Counted from the first letter of the stretch, positions 35,424 to 45,114 are shown. The stretch is DNA of 64,000 bases from Ruegeria sp. YS9 (GCF_024628725.1 NZ_CP102409.1:2265001-2329000); one strand, 5' to 3'. A program made the numbers and translations. Notes: a model not told the origin generated them from the sequence alone.

Positions 35424-36896
35424 TCAGCTTTCTCCATTGCCAAGGGCGGCGGGTCTGTATTGTTCCAACCCCGATTGTGCCATGCGTTTCTGAAACTCGG
35501 CAACGGTGCCGGGCCACAAGGTCGTGTTGCGGCCTTCCGCATCCATGTACCAGGATGTACAGCCCCCGGCCTGCCACACGCCCTCTGCATGGCGATCGTG
35601 CATTTCCCGTATGAACGCCGCTTGTTTGGCGGCGTCAGGAGTGATAGCGGACAGCCCTTCGCGCTGCATCTCGCTCAGGACCCGGCCGATATGGCCAACC
35701 TGGGCTTCGATCATCAGCACGACCGAGTTGTGCCCCAGCCCGGTATGCGGCCCCAGAAGCAGGAAGAAATTGGGAAAACCCGCAACTGCGGTACCCAGAT
35801 GCGCACACATGCCATCCGACCAGGCAGAGCGCAGCGTCAGCCCGTCCGTACCGGTAATGTCCAGACGCTCGACCACGTCGGTAACGTGAAACCCGGTGCC
35901 CCAGATCAAGACATCCGCCCTGGTCGGGGTGCCATCCGCCGCGATGACCGTGTCACCTTCGATTCGGGCGACGCCTTTTGGAACAACACTGACATTGTCG
36001 CGGGCCAGGGTCGGGTACCAATCGTTCGAACTCAGGATACGTTTGCAGCCGATCCGGTAGTCGGGGGTCAGAATCCGTTGTTCGGCCGGATCGGTGATGG
36101 CGCTCTCCAGTGCCTTTCGCCACATTTTCAAGGCAAAATTCACCGCGCGTTTCTCGCCGCGAAACACGCGGTGGCGAAATTCGAAGATCATGAATATCAG
36201 TTTGCGCCGAATGCGCGGCAAAATGGGAAACCGGGCGTAAAGGCTGCGCACCCAGGGCGCAATCGGACCGTCCGGGCGCGGCATCACGTAAGGCGCACTG
36301 CGCTGAAAGATCGTGACGTGGCCAGCAATCTTGGCGATCTCGGGTACAAACTGAACAGCGGACGCCCCGGTACCGACGACCGCCACGCTCTTGCCGGTCA
36401 GATCGACATCGTGATTCCATTCGGCCGAGTGGAAACTGGGGCCCGGAAACCTGTCTGCGCCGGGGATATCAGGGATGCTGGGATGATGAAGTGCACCAAT
36501 GGCCGAGACCAGAAACCGGGCCGACCAGTGCTGGCCATCCATCGTTTCAACTTGCCAGCGCGTTCCATCCCACCTGGCCGATTTCAGCTCCTGCCCGAAA
36601 TGGCACAGGTCATACAACCCTTCCTGACGCGCGACATTTTGCAGATAAGCCTGTATTTCCGCGCCACCGGCATATGCGCGGCTCCAATGCGGGTTGAGGT
36701 GGGTCGCCATGGAATACAGATGCGACGGCACATCACAGGCGACACCGGGATAGGTGTTTTCGCGCCATGTCCCCCCGATATCATCGGCCTTTTCCAAAAT
36801 CGCGATATCCTTGATGCCGCGCTTGCGTGCCTCAAGCGCCATCGTCAGCCCGGCAAACCCGGCGCCGACGATCAGCATCTCTGTATTGTGGTGCAT
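35424..36896 (-). CDS. Flavin-containing Baeyer-Villiger-type monooxygenase
   Basis: 490 aa. FAD-binding GxGxxG at the N-terminus (LIVGAGFAGLTMALEARKRG), the fingerprint FxGxxxHxxxW as FPGPSFHSAEW (about 148-158), and the NADPH-binding VAVVGTGASAVQFVPEIA. This set defines class B monooxygenases, which insert oxygen next to a ketone using NADPH and O2. It is paired with the hydrolase above; together they would turn ketones into esters and then acid plus alcohol. A CRP-like site lies 63 bp upstream. Confidence 0.87.
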   Translation of the reverse strand: MHHNTEMLIVGAGFAGLTMALEARKRGIKDIAILEKADDIGGTWRENTYPGVACDVPSHLYSMATHLNPHWSRAYAGGAEIQAYLQNVARQEGLYDLCHFGQELKSARWDGTRWQVETMDGQHWSARFLVSAIGALHHPSIPDIPGADRFPGPSFHSAEWNHDVDLTGKSVAVVGTGASAVQFVPEIAKIAGHVTIFQRSAPYVMPRPDGPIAPWVRSLYARFPILPRIRRKLIFMIFEFRHRVFRGEKRAVNFALKMWRKALESAITDPAEQRILTPDYRIGCKRILSSNDWYPTLARDNVSVVPKGVARIEGDTVIAADGTPTRADVLIWGTGFHVTDVVERLDITGTDGLTLRSAWSDGMCAHLGTAVAGFPNFFLLLGPHTGLGHNSVVLMIEAQVGHIGRVLSEMQREGLSAITPDAAKQAAFIREMHDRHAEGVWQAGGCTSWYMDAEGRNTTLWPGTVAEFQKRMAQSGLEQYRPAALGNGES

Positions 36897-36958
36897 GAGT
36901 GAGTGCCTTCTGAATCAACCCTGCGTTTACCTGTTGCAGATGTATGCACTTGCTTGGC

Positions 36959-36974
36959 TGTGAAGTAGGTCACA
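36959..36974. promoter_or_regulatory. Perfect CRP/FNR-family-like site TGTGA-N6-TCACA
   Basis: TGTGA (36959-36963), six bases, TCACA (36970-36974). It lies 63 bp upstream of the monooxygenase start (minus) and about 150 bp upstream of the MttB start (plus), in a 226-bp divergent promoter region. Whether a CRP-like protein binds it is inferred. Confidence 0.45.
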
Positions 36975-37122
36975 CAGGCAAGAATGACCCCGCGTCTTTT
37001 CGTTACGCAGGGGCATAATTATTTGGAATGACCCGTGTCGCTTCTTGCAAGCACATATCGCAATCAGAGAGGTGGGCGCGCCGCGAATCCGTCAGTTTGT
37101 TTCAAAATTGGAGGATTGCCCC

Positions 37123-38670
37123 TTGCCCACTCGCACTGCCACGCGTTCCGGCGGACGTTCTGCCCGCCGTGCCATACGCTCCGCTCCGAATTTTGACATG
37201 CTGCCGGGCCTGACCCGAGGCATCCCGCTGTGCGAGGTCATGGACGCAACCCAGGTTGAGCGCATCGACAATGCGGCGATGGACATTCTGGAAAATGTCG
37301 GCGTTCAGTTCCGCGACCCCGTCGCGCTGGAAGACTGGAAAAAGGCCGGGGCCAAGGTTGACGGCGAACTGGTCTATCTGGACCGCAATATGGTGCGCGA
37401 GCTGATCTCGACCATTCCGGCGCAGTTCACCTATCACGCGCGCGATCCGCAAAAGAACCTGGCGCTGGGGGGCAAGCACGCGATCTTCGTGCCGATGACC
37501 GGCGCGCCATTCCTGCGCGATCTGGACGATGTACGCCGCAACCCGACGCTGGATGATCTGGCGATGTTCCACAAGCTGTCGCACATGATGCCGGCGCTGC
37601 ACAGCTCGGCCCATCACATTGTCGAGCCCTACGATCACCCGATCAGCCAGCGGCACCTGCGCATCACCTATTCGTCGATGAAATACTCGGACAAGACCTT
37701 CATGGGTATGACCACCTCGCCCAGGAATGCCGAGGATGTGATGGATATGTGCGATATCCTGTTCGGCGAAGGGTTCATTGACGATCATCCGGTCACCACC
37801 GGCAATTGCAACGGCAACAGCCCGCTGGTGTGGGACGAAACCATGCTGGGTGCATTGCGGGCCTTCTGCCGCCGCAATCAGCCGGTTTTGTGCTCGCCCT
37901 TTGTTCTGGGTGGTGCGAACACCCCGGCATCGGTGCCCGCGACCGTGGCGCAGCTGACCGCCGAGGCGCTCTCGGCGCTGGCCTATACGCAGGTGATCCG
38001 CAAGGGCTGCCCTGCGATCTGGGGGCATTACCTGTCGACCGTTTCGATGAAATCCGGAGCACCCATGGCCGGCACGCCCGAGATCAGCCTGATGAACTTC
38101 ATGATCGGCCAGATGGCGCGCTTTTACGATGTTCCGTGGCGCACCTCGAACACGCTGGGCGGGGCCAAGACCTTTGATGCACAGGCCGGGTACGAATCCG
38201 CAACGACGCTCAGCGCGGTCATTCACGCCGGGGCCAATTATATCTGGCATTCGGCAGGATGGAACGAGGCGGGCATGCATTGTTCGGTCGCCAAGTTCAT
38301 CGTCGACGCCGAACAGTGCGCGATGGCTTACCGCATGGCCGAAGGGCCGAAATGGCACGATTTCGATGAGGCCCTGGCTGCGGTTCCCGATGTGGGGCCC
38401 GGCGGGCATTATCTGGGTCATCCGCACACGCAGGACAACTTCCAGACCGCGTTCTTCATGCCGGAACTGTTCGACAACAACTCGATCGAACAATGGGTCG
38501 CCGAAGGTGAAATTGAAATCACCGAACGCGCCCTGAAACATGCACGGAAGTTGCTGGCCGAATATCAAGAACCCAAACTGGACGAAGCCAGGAACGAGGC
38601 CCTTCTGGACTATATCGCCCGCCGCGAGAGGGAGATCCCGGCGGCGGATGAGTTGAACCAGACATACTGA
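37123..38670 (+). CDS. MttB-family (trimethylamine/betaine methyltransferase-like) protein, non-pyrrolysine
   Basis: About 515 aa from the TTG at 37123 (GGAGGA 7 nt upstream). The N-terminus [20 protein letters not shown] and [19 protein letters not shown] are typical of roseobacter MttB homologs. The COG5598 TIM-barrel pattern continues with [59 protein letters not shown] and [14 protein letters not shown]. There is no in-frame amber codon, so it lacks pyrrolysine. Non-Pyl MttB proteins demethylate quaternary amines such as glycine or proline betaine, passing the methyl to a corrinoid protein; no corrinoid protein is visible here. It leads the plus-strand catabolic group. Confidence 0.85.
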   Translation: MPTRTATRSGGRSARRAIRSAPNFDMLPGLTRGIPLCEVMDATQVERIDNAAMDILENVGVQFRDPVALEDWKKAGAKVDGELVYLDRNMVRELISTIPAQFTYHARDPQKNLALGGKHAIFVPMTGAPFLRDLDDVRRNPTLDDLAMFHKLSHMMPALHSSAHHIVEPYDHPISQRHLRITYSSMKYSDKTFMGMTTSPRNAEDVMDMCDILFGEGFIDDHPVTTGNCNGNSPLVWDETMLGALRAFCRRNQPVLCSPFVLGGANTPASVPATVAQLTAEALSALAYTQVIRKGCPAIWGHYLSTVSMKSGAPMAGTPEISLMNFMIGQMARFYDVPWRTSNTLGGAKTFDAQAGYESATTLSAVIHAGANYIWHSAGWNEAGMHCSVAKFIVDAEQCAMAYRMAEGPKWHDFDEALAAVPDVGPGGHYLGHPHTQDNFQTAFFMPELFDNNSIEQWVAEGEIEITERALKHARKLLAEYQEPKLDEARNEALLDYIARREREIPAADELNQTY

Positions 38671-38741
38671 TCCACACTCCGCTTACTGGCCCGCCCGTCA
38701 TCCGGGTGAGTCCTTTTTTCCGGTCAGGACAAGTACACAAG

Positions 38742-39065
38742 ATGAAGATCGTCGAACTGCATATCCACAGCCACGACCTGCCGGTCAAAAACGAACCCGA
38801 CACCAAGGCCAGTGCCAAGGTCCGGGCGCTGGATACCACGCTGGTCAAAACCGTCGCATATAACGGCGCAACCGTTCGGCTCGACCTGGTGGAAGGCGTC
38901 TGGCTGGCTGCACCGTATATCGAAGGCAACTGCGATCCCGAAAACGGCACCCGGATCAAGGGCGGGCATATCGCGCCGCCAACCGGGCCGGGGCTGGGCG
39001 TGGTTCCTGATGAAAGCCTGCTCGGAACACCTGTCGCATGGTTCCAACAATGGGTGACTTCATGA
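38742..39065 (+). pseudogene. Internally deleted enolase-superfamily gene (HpbD-like betaine epimerase remnant)
   Basis: The frame encodes only 107 aa. The first 46 residues ([33 protein letters not shown]) match the N-terminal capping domain of mandelate-racemase-type enzymes. The last 60 ([40 protein letters not shown]) match their C-terminal end. The roughly 250-residue barrel with the catalytic lysines and metal ligands is missing, with the frame preserved. Both ends resemble, from memory, HpbD, the hydroxyproline-betaine 2-epimerase of Pelagibaca; a cis-3-hydroxyproline dehydratase is an alternative parent. Its stop overlaps the next SDR start. Confidence 0.7.
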
Positions 39066-39793
39066 ACCTGAATGGAAAATCGGCTCTGGTCACTGGCGCG
39101 GCTGGTGGCATCGGGGCGTCAATCGTTCAACGGCTGCGCAATGCGGGGGCACGGGTCGCCGTTGCAGACCGATCTGTGGATGGCATCGAGGCCGAGGCGC
39201 ATCTGCCCGGCGATCTGCTTGATTCTGATTATGCCGACCAACTGCCCGGCGAAGCCGCCTCCGCATTGGGCGGGCTTGACATCGTGATCAACAATGCGGG
39301 CGTCATCACGCGCGGGTCGGTCACGGATACGTCTGATGCGGATTGGTCTCTGTCATTGGGTGTCAATGTCGAAGCCCCTTTCCGCATTTGCCGCGCTGCA
39401 ATTCCGATCATGGCGAAAGCTGGCGGCGGGACCATCGTCAACACCTCGTCCTGCTGGGGGCTGCGCCCCGGCCCCAATCATGCGGTCTATTGCATGACCA
39501 AGGCGGCCATCGCGTCCCTGACCCAATGTATGGGCATGGATCATGCCCATCAGGGCATCCGCATCAACGCGGTATGCCCGAACGAGGTGAATACCCCGAT
39601 GCTGCGTTCGGGCTTTGAAAAGCGGGGCTTTGACCCCGATACGGCCGTGGCCGAACTGGGCCGGACCGTGCCGCTGGGCCGGATCGCCGAGCCCGAGGAC
39701 ATCGCCGACGTCATCATGTTCCTTGTCTCGGACGCGTCGCGTTATGTTTGTGGCGCGCTGATCGAGGTCAACGGAGGGAAACCGGTTTCATGA
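39062..39793 (+). CDS. Short-chain dehydrogenase/reductase
   Basis: 243 aa, classical SDR. Nucleotide motif [12 protein letters not shown] (about 9-20), NNAGVITRG, catalytic Ser in [15 protein letters not shown] and the YxxxK motif [11 protein letters not shown] (Y144, K148 region), then [15 protein letters not shown](P)-dependent oxidation or reduction of a hydroxyl group, substrate unknown. The start overlaps the pseudogene stop and the end overlaps the next SDR, so the unit is translationally coupled. Confidence 0.87.
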   Translation: MNLNGKSALVTGAAGGIGASIVQRLRNAGARVAVADRSVDGIEAEAHLPGDLLDSDYADQLPGEAASALGGLDIVINNAGVITRGSVTDTSDADWSLSLGVNVEAPFRICRAAIPIMAKAGGGTIVNTSSCWGLRPGPNHAVYCMTKAAIASLTQCMGMDHAHQGIRINAVCPNEVNTPMLRSGFEKRGFDPDTAVAELGRTVPLGRIAEPEDIADVIMFLVSDASRYVCGALIEVNGGKPVS

Positions 39794-40524
39794 AGCGGTT
39801 CGACGGAAAGGTGGCGCTGGTCACCGGTGGGCGCAGCGGCATTGGCCGGGCCATCGCCCGACGTTTGCAGGTCGAAGGTGCGCGGGTCTTCACCGCCCAA
39901 CGTGGCGAGGACACCGAATTCCACGGCATCGCCGCGGATTTTACCCTTCCCGACAGCCCCGCGCAGGTGGTCAGCAAAGTGACTGCCCTGGCCGGGCGTC
40001 TGGACGTGCTGGTCAACAACGCCGGCATGATGCAGGAAGCCTCGGTCGAGGGGATGAGCCTTGAGGACTGGCACCGCACCCTGACGGTGAACCTGACCAC
40101 CCCGTTCCTGATGATCAAAGCCGCGCTGCCGTATCTGCGCGACACCAGGGGCACTGTCGTCAACACCGGATCCATCGAAGGCTTGGGCAGCAATCCCGGT
40201 CACGCCGCCTATTGCGCATCAAAGGCGGGGTTGCACGGCCTGACCCGCGCCGTTGCCGTCGATCACGGGGCCGAGGGTATCCGCTGCAACGCCGTCGCGC
40301 CCGGTTGGATCGATACCGAGTTGAACGAGGATTTCATCGAATCCATGCCCGACCCGTCCGCATTCCGTCGCGACATTGCCAAGATCCACCCGGTGGCCCG
40401 AACGGGGCGGCCTGAAGAAGTTGCCGCGCTCGTCGCGTTTCTGGCGTCCGGGGATGCGGGTTTCATCACCGGGCAGGTCTTTACGATAGACGGTGGGCGC
40501 ATGACCAAGCTGAGCTTGCCCTGA
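39790..40524 (+). CDS. Short-chain dehydrogenase/reductase
   Basis: 244 aa. GxxxGxG in [15 protein letters not shown] (about 8-22), [32 protein letters not shown] (YxxxK) and the C-terminal [17 protein letters not shown] second SDR coupled to the first by an ATGA overlap; the two share a common core but differ enough to act on different substrates. Convergent with the FAD oxidoreductase 10 bp away. Confidence 0.87.
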   Translation: MKRFDGKVALVTGGRSGIGRAIARRLQVEGARVFTAQRGEDTEFHGIAADFTLPDSPAQVVSKVTALAGRLDVLVNNAGMMQEASVEGMSLEDWHRTLTVNLTTPFLMIKAALPYLRDTRGTVVNTGSIEGLGSNPGHAAYCASKAGLHGLTRAVAVDHGAEGIRCNAVAPGWIDTELNEDFIESMPDPSAFRRDIAKIHPVARTGRPEEVAALVAFLASGDAGFITGQVFTIDGGRMTKLSLP

Positions 40525-40534
40525 CGCCTGCGCG

Positions 40535-41875
40535 TCATTCCTTGCCGGACCGCCACTCTTTCCAGATCAAATAGCTGTTCGCCCCAAGCGAGGCGAAGGG
40601 CTCGGGCGGCAATCGCGGAAGGTCCGGCTGCGCCAGAAAGTGATCCCCGATCTCTGATCCGCCTTGCAGCGCCAGTTCCGCTATGCCCATGCCTTGCAGG
40701 GTGCCACGGGCGATGCCCAGGCCGTTCTGGCAGCAGGCCGAGAACACGCCATCCTCCAATTCGCCGAACGCTGCGGATCCGTTGCGGCTGAGGCACAGCA
40801 TCCCGGCCCAGCGATGCTCCATCCGCACATCCGACAGATGCGGAAAGCGTTCCCGGAACTTGCGGTCATGCACCCAGCCGGCATTGCGCAACCGCATCCG
40901 GCTGGTTTCGATCGTCGGGTGAAAACTGGATCCGGTGCGGATCAGAATGCGATCCCCGTAGCTGCCCGAAATGCGCCGGACCGAGGTGCCCATCGGATCC
41001 GCCGGTGTCACCGACCAGCGCGGTTGTCCGCCCAGTGTCTTGATCTGCGCCTCGGTCAGCGGGTCCGTGATCGAGGCGTAGAGGCAGATATGCATCAATT
41101 GCCGTTGGTAGAACCCGAAGCTTTCCAGATGACCATTGTTGGCCAGGATGATCCGCCCGGTGCTGACTTTGGCCTTGGCGGTGTTGACCACCCAGCCTGT
41201 GCCCTGCTTTGCAAAGCTGGTGACTGGCGAGTTCTCGAATACGTCAATCTGGCCAGCCAGTTTACCCGACAACGCCCGTACATAGGCCGCCGGCTGAATC
41301 ATCACCGTCCCCGGCGCAAACAGCCCCGAAACATAATGCGGGCTGCCCGTGATCTCTTGCATCTGCTTTTGGTCGTAGAGAGTATGCGGCTCACCCAGTT
41401 TGGTCAGATGCCCGGCAAAGGCGCGGTTATGGGCGTCTCCTGCCCGTGTGGCGGCTGCATTGTATTTGCCGCAAGGGTCGAACACCTCTTGCGGCAGGTC
41501 GCAATCGGCGGCGATCTCGGTCGCGAAGGCGATGGCCTTGCGGTTCAGGGCAATGGCGGCGCGGTCCGCATCCAACCCATCGCCTGCGTAATTGTCCGAG
41601 GCCAGATCATGCGGCAGGTCGATCATGAACCCCGAGTTCCGCCCCGCCGAACCATCCGCAAACCGACCCGCTTCCAACAGGGCGATCTTCAGCGAGGGGT
41701 CCAGCTGGTGCAATCGCCGCGCCGCCGTCAGCCCGGCAAACCCTCCGCCGACAATGGTGATGTCGGCGATCAGATCCTGTTCGAGCACCGGCAGAGGATC
41801 CTGGGGCGGCAGGATGGCATTCCATCCTGCCGGGCCCGTCTGCCGGGGCAGTCTTTTGGCCTCGTACCGCGTCAA
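40535..41875 (-). CDS. FAD-dependent amine/amino-acid oxidoreductase (DAO family, PuuB/OrdL-like)
   Basis: 446 aa. The N-terminal dinucleotide fold DITIVGGGFAGLTAARRLHQ (about 38-57) and GRNSGFMIDLPHDL are followed by a DAO substrate domain and a C-terminal ARGTLQGMGIAELALQ flavin loop. The closest character is gamma-glutamylputrescine oxidase-type proteins, which oxidise secondary amines or N-methyl groups. It is coupled to the aldehyde dehydrogenase (4-bp overlap), so its aldehyde product is probably handed on. In this locus a demethylated betaine or cis-hydroxy-D-proline are plausible substrates, by inference. Confidence 0.8.
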   Translation of the reverse strand: MTRYEAKRLPRQTGPAGWNAILPPQDPLPVLEQDLIADITIVGGGFAGLTAARRLHQLDPSLKIALLEAGRFADGSAGRNSGFMIDLPHDLASDNYAGDGLDADRAAIALNRKAIAFATEIAADCDLPQEVFDPCGKYNAAATRAGDAHNRAFAGHLTKLGEPHTLYDQKQMQEITGSPHYVSGLFAPGTVMIQPAAYVRALSGKLAGQIDVFENSPVTSFAKQGTGWVVNTAKAKVSTGRIILANNGHLESFGFYQRQLMHICLYASITDPLTEAQIKTLGGQPRWSVTPADPMGTSVRRISGSYGDRILIRTGSSFHPTIETSRMRLRNAGWVHDRKFRERFPHLSDVRMEHRWAGMLCLSRNGSAAFGELEDGVFSACCQNGLGIARGTLQGMGIAELALQGGSEIGDHFLAQPDLPRLPPEPFASLGANSYLIWKEWRSGKE

Positions 41876-43368
41876 TCCACCGCCTCGTCGGAGTCGTCGG
41901 CAAGATCGATCCAGATGGTTTTCAGCTGGGTGTACTGATCATGCGCATGGATCGAATTGTCGCGCCCGCCAAAGCCCGATTGCTTGTAGCCGCCAAACGG
42001 CGTGGTGATGTCGCCTTCGCCGAAACTGTTTACTGTAACAGTCCCTGCCCGGATGGCCCGCGCACCGCGAATGGCCCGGCTGGCGTTGGCGGTGAAGATC
42101 GAGGCACACAAGCCATAGTCCGTGTCATTGGCGATCTTGATGGCCTCGTCAAAGCCCGACACTTCGATCACCGACAGGACCGGGCCAAAGATCTCCTCTC
42201 GGGCCAGCACGGTGTCATTGCCCGGCACTTCGACGACGGTGGCCTCGACAAATCCCTTGTCCGCCTTGCCGCCGATCACCACCTTTTCAGCCTGATCGAG
42301 ATATCCGCAGACCTTGTTGTAATGCCCTTCGCTGACCAGCGCGCCCATGCGGGTTTCAGGGTCCAGCGGGTCGCCGGTGTTCCACTGTTTGGCGTGATGC
42401 GCGATGCGGTCCAGCAGTTCGGCCTTCACGTCTTTATGCACGATCAGGCGCGACGAGGCCGAGCAGTTCTCGCCCATGTTCCAGAACGCACCATTCACCA
42501 CATGCGCCGCCACCCGGTCGAGGTTTTCGGCGTCGTCCATGACGATGGCAGGGTTCTTGCCGCCCATCTCAAGCACCACTTCCTTGGCATTGCTTTCCGC
42601 CGAATAGGTCAGGAACCGCTTGCCGGTGACGGTCGAGCCGGTGAAGGACACCATGTCGATATCCATGTGCCGCCCGATGGGTTCGCCCACATCGGCACCT
42701 CCACCCGGTACGATGTTCAGCACGCCACGGGGAAGACCAGCCTCCATCGCCAGTTCGGCCATACGCAACGCGGTCAGCGAGGTTTCAGCCGCGGGCTTTA
42801 CAACCACTGAGCATCCCGCCGCCAAGGCAGGCCCGATCTTCCACGCCAGCATCAGCAGGGGGAAGTTCCACGGCAGAACCAGCCCCACCACGCCGATGGG
42901 CTCTCGCACGACCATTGCGATATGGTCGTCGCTGGCGGGTGAGACCTGATCGTAGATCTTGTCGATCGCTTCGGCATGCCATTTCAGACAATGGATGGTC
43001 TCGGGCACGTCCACGGTTTCGCAGTCATAGATGGTCTTGCCACTGTCGAGGCTTTCCATCACCGCCAGTTCGCGGGCATTGCGGGTCATCAGCTTGGCCA
43101 ACCGGATCAGCACGTCCTTGCGCTCGGACGGGTGCAGTTTCGACCAGCGGCCATCGTCGAAGGCCTCACGCGCCTTTTCGACCGCAAAATCCACATCCGC
43201 TGCGCCGCAGGACGCGATATCGGCAAGCTTGTCGCCGGTGGCCGGGTTTACGGTTGCAAACGTCTCGCCCGAGATCGCCGGGCGGAAGGCGCCGTCGATG
43301 AACGCCCCGGTCGGCAGGGTCAGGCCTGCGGCGATGGATTTGTATTCGTCCTGTGTCAGCAGATCCAT
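41872..43368 (-). CDS. Aldehyde dehydrogenase (PuuC/AldH-like)
   Basis: 498 aa, full length. NAD-binding VGLVLPWNFPLLMLAWKIGP, FTGSTVTGK, catalytic glutamate in VVLEMGGKNPAIV (about E264) and nucleophilic cysteine in NMGENCSASSRL (about C298), then EEIFGPVLSVIEV. It resembles gamma-glutamyl-gamma-aminobutyraldehyde dehydrogenases. Next to a DHDPS-family gene, it could also oxidise alpha-ketoglutarate semialdehyde from hydroxyproline. Operon: GntR, DHDPS, ALDH, FAD oxidase. Confidence 0.88.
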   Translation of the reverse strand: MDLLTQDEYKSIAAGLTLPTGAFIDGAFRPAISGETFATVNPATGDKLADIASCGAADVDFAVEKAREAFDDGRWSKLHPSERKDVLIRLAKLMTRNARELAVMESLDSGKTIYDCETVDVPETIHCLKWHAEAIDKIYDQVSPASDDHIAMVVREPIGVVGLVLPWNFPLLMLAWKIGPALAAGCSVVVKPAAETSLTALRMAELAMEAGLPRGVLNIVPGGGADVGEPIGRHMDIDMVSFTGSTVTGKRFLTYSAESNAKEVVLEMGGKNPAIVMDDAENLDRVAAHVVNGAFWNMGENCSASSRLIVHKDVKAELLDRIAHHAKQWNTGDPLDPETRMGALVSEGHYNKVCGYLDQAEKVVIGGKADKGFVEATVVEVPGNDTVLAREEIFGPVLSVIEVSGFDEAIKIANDTDYGLCASIFTANASRAIRGARAIRAGTVTVNSFGEGDITTPFGGYKQSGFGGRDNSIHAHDQYTQLKTIWIDLADDSDEAVD

Positions 43369-43373
43369 GTCTC

Positions 43374-44291
43374 TTACCCCTCGGCCACGATGTCGGCGAT
43401 TGTCTTTTTCAGCACGCGCGTGACCTGTTCCAGCGCGCGCTTGTCGTCCTTGTTCAAGCCCTTCAGCGGAGGCCGCACCCCGCCCGCGCTGATCCCGTTC
43501 ATGGTAACGCCATGCTTGATGGTCTGGATGAACTTGCCACCCTGTTCCAGCACCCGCATCAGCGGCATCATCGCGGACATGATCCGGCGGCCCTTTGCGA
43601 AATTGCCTTCAACCACGCAGGCCTGATACAGCGCCACATGTTCGGCAGGCAGGAAGTTCGACCCGCCGCACACCCAGAACGGCGCGCCCCAGGCGAAGAA
43701 TTCGAGCGCCTGATCATCCATGCCGCAACCAAGCTGGATATGTGGATAGTCGCGGGCCAGCAAATGCACCCGGTTGATATCGCCCGAGCTTTCCTTGATG
43801 CCGCAGAAATTCCGGCTGCGGCCCACACGGTCAAGGAACTCTTCGCCCATCATCGTACCGGTGCGGTGCGGGTAGTTGTACAGCATCACAGGCAGATCGG
43901 CGGCCTTGTCGATGGCCAGTGCATTCAGCGCGTTTTCCCGATCAGTCGGCACCGAATATGGCGGGCTGGCAAGCAGGATTGCGTCTGCGCCGATCTTATG
44001 TGCGCCCGAAGCCAGAGCAATAGAATCCGGCGTCAGCATCGCGCCTGTGCCAACCACCAATGGCAACCGGCCCTTCAACTGCTTCTGCGTGAACCGGGCC
44101 AGTTCCAGCCGTTCTTCCACAGTCTGCGCATAGTTCTCACCGGTCGAACCACCCGAGATCAGGCCATGCACACCATTCTCGATCAGGTATTCGATCACGT
44201 CGGACAAGGCGCCCCAATTCACGCTGCCATCGTCGTGATAGGGCGTGACCACGGGGGTATAGATCCCCTCAAACTTGAAAATCGGGTTCAT
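43374..44291 (-). CDS. Dihydrodipicolinate-synthase-family aldolase/deaminase
   Basis: 305 aa from MNPIFKFEGIYTPVVTPYH. TIM barrel with the phosphate-loop-like GLISGGSTGENYAQTVEER, catalytic tyrosine Y138 (LYNYPHRTG) and Schiff-base K166 (FCGIKESSG). The family includes DapA, N-acetylneuraminate lyase and the pyrroline-4-hydroxy-2-carboxylate deaminase of hydroxyproline breakdown. A catabolic role is favoured over lysine synthesis because it sits between a GntR regulator and an aldehyde dehydrogenase. Confidence 0.82.
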   Translation of the reverse strand: MNPIFKFEGIYTPVVTPYHDDGSVNWGALSDVIEYLIENGVHGLISGGSTGENYAQTVEERLELARFTQKQLKGRLPLVVGTGAMLTPDSIALASGAHKIGADAILLASPPYSVPTDRENALNALAIDKAADLPVMLYNYPHRTGTMMGEEFLDRVGRSRNFCGIKESSGDINRVHLLARDYPHIQLGCGMDDQALEFFAWGAPFWVCGGSNFLPAEHVALYQACVVEGNFAKGRRIMSAMMPLMRVLEQGGKFIQTIKHGVTMNGISAGGVRPPLKGLNKDDKRALEQVTRVLKKTIADIVAEG

Positions 44292-44298
44292 TCCGTCC

Positions 44299-45009
44299 TC
44301 ATGCAGGTTTCGAAAGAGGCGGGACGCCCATCGGGACATCCAGCGCGTCAGGCATCACGAACATCTCGATCTGATCGCGTGACAGGTTCCAGTGATCTTC
44401 CGCCAACTGCGCCGCCGTCGCTTCATCGCGCGCCTCGATGGCTGCGATGATCGCGTCATGCTGCTGGCTGGCCAGCGACAGGTTTTCCGACATTTCGCCA
44501 GTCTGTGGCCGATAAAACGTCATACCGATCCGGGCGTGATCGATCAGCAGCCGGTTGAACGACGGCAGCAGGTAGACATTGCCGGACATTTCGCCCGTCA
44601 CGTCATGAAAGCGGTTGTTGGCCAAGGCACGGTCCTCGCCGGACCCGGACCGAAGGGCCGCCTTGAACGCCTGCTGGGCCTCTTTCAAATCATCAATCTG
44701 GGCGTTCGTCGCATTCAAAGCCGCCAAACGCAGGATTGCTCCGTATACCATGGGCGCGGCAAGGAAGAAGTCGCGCAGGGTGGTATAGGACATCTCGGAA
44801 ACCCGGGCGCTGCGGTTTGTCCGCAAGTCCAGATAACCTTCGCCAGCCAACTGACGAAACACCTCGCGCAGCGGCGTGCGCGACAAGCCGAATTCCTCGG
44901 ACAGATGCGCCTCGTCCAGATCGGCGCCCGGGCGCAGGCGCAGCGTCAGGATGGACACTTTCAGGTGCTCTCTCAGCGCGCTTTTGCGAGATTTGGCTTC
45001 GTCTTTCAT
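44299..45009 (-). CDS. GntR-family (FCD) transcriptional regulator
   Basis: 236 aa from MKDEAKSRKSALREHLKVSI. Winged helix with LDEAHLSEEFGLSRTPLREV FRQL pattern near residues 32-55, followed by an FCD-type ligand domain (NNRFHDVTGEMSGN, HDAIIAAIEARDEATAAQLA) with the histidines that hold a metal and ligand. It precedes the operon it should control, 8 bp before the DHDPS gene. TTGTATACAA and a related inverted repeat just upstream are its likely operators. Confidence 0.87.
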   Translation of the reverse strand: MKDEAKSRKSALREHLKVSILTLRLRPGADLDEAHLSEEFGLSRTPLREVFRQLAGEGYLDLRTNRSARVSEMSYTTLRDFFLAAPMVYGAILRLAALNATNAQIDDLKEAQQAFKAALRSGSGEDRALANNRFHDVTGEMSGNVYLLPSFNRLLIDHARIGMTFYRPQTGEMSENLSLASQQHDAIIAAIEARDEATAAQLAEDHWNLSRDQIEMFVMPDALDVPMGVPPLSKPA

Positions 45010-45066
45010 GCTTTGGCCCCATCCTTCTGTTCGGCGTCCGCAGTCGAATCGCGTGCGGTCACAGTT

Positions 45067-45098
45067 TTGTATTCCATTAAAATACAACTTGTATACAA
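45067..45098. promoter_or_regulatory. Double GntR-type operator between gntR and glxA-like genes
   Basis: TTGTATT (45067-45073) and AATACAA (45081-45087) form one inverted repeat; a perfect palindrome TTGTATACAA follows at 45089-45098. It lies 58-89 bp upstream of the GntR gene and 17 bp upstream of the AraC-type gene, so it can serve both. TTGTATACAA-like sites are usual for FadR-subfamily GntR proteins. Confidence 0.65.
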
Positions 45099-45114
45099 AA
45101 AGAATTCGTGCAGC

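Noticed and set aside
35166..36902. 578-codon open frame opposite the monooxygenase
   Set aside because: Antisense shadow of a gene with clear FAD and NADPH motifs.
37102..38568. 488-codon open frame opposite the MttB gene
   Set aside because: Antisense to a gene with strong family motifs; no independent support.
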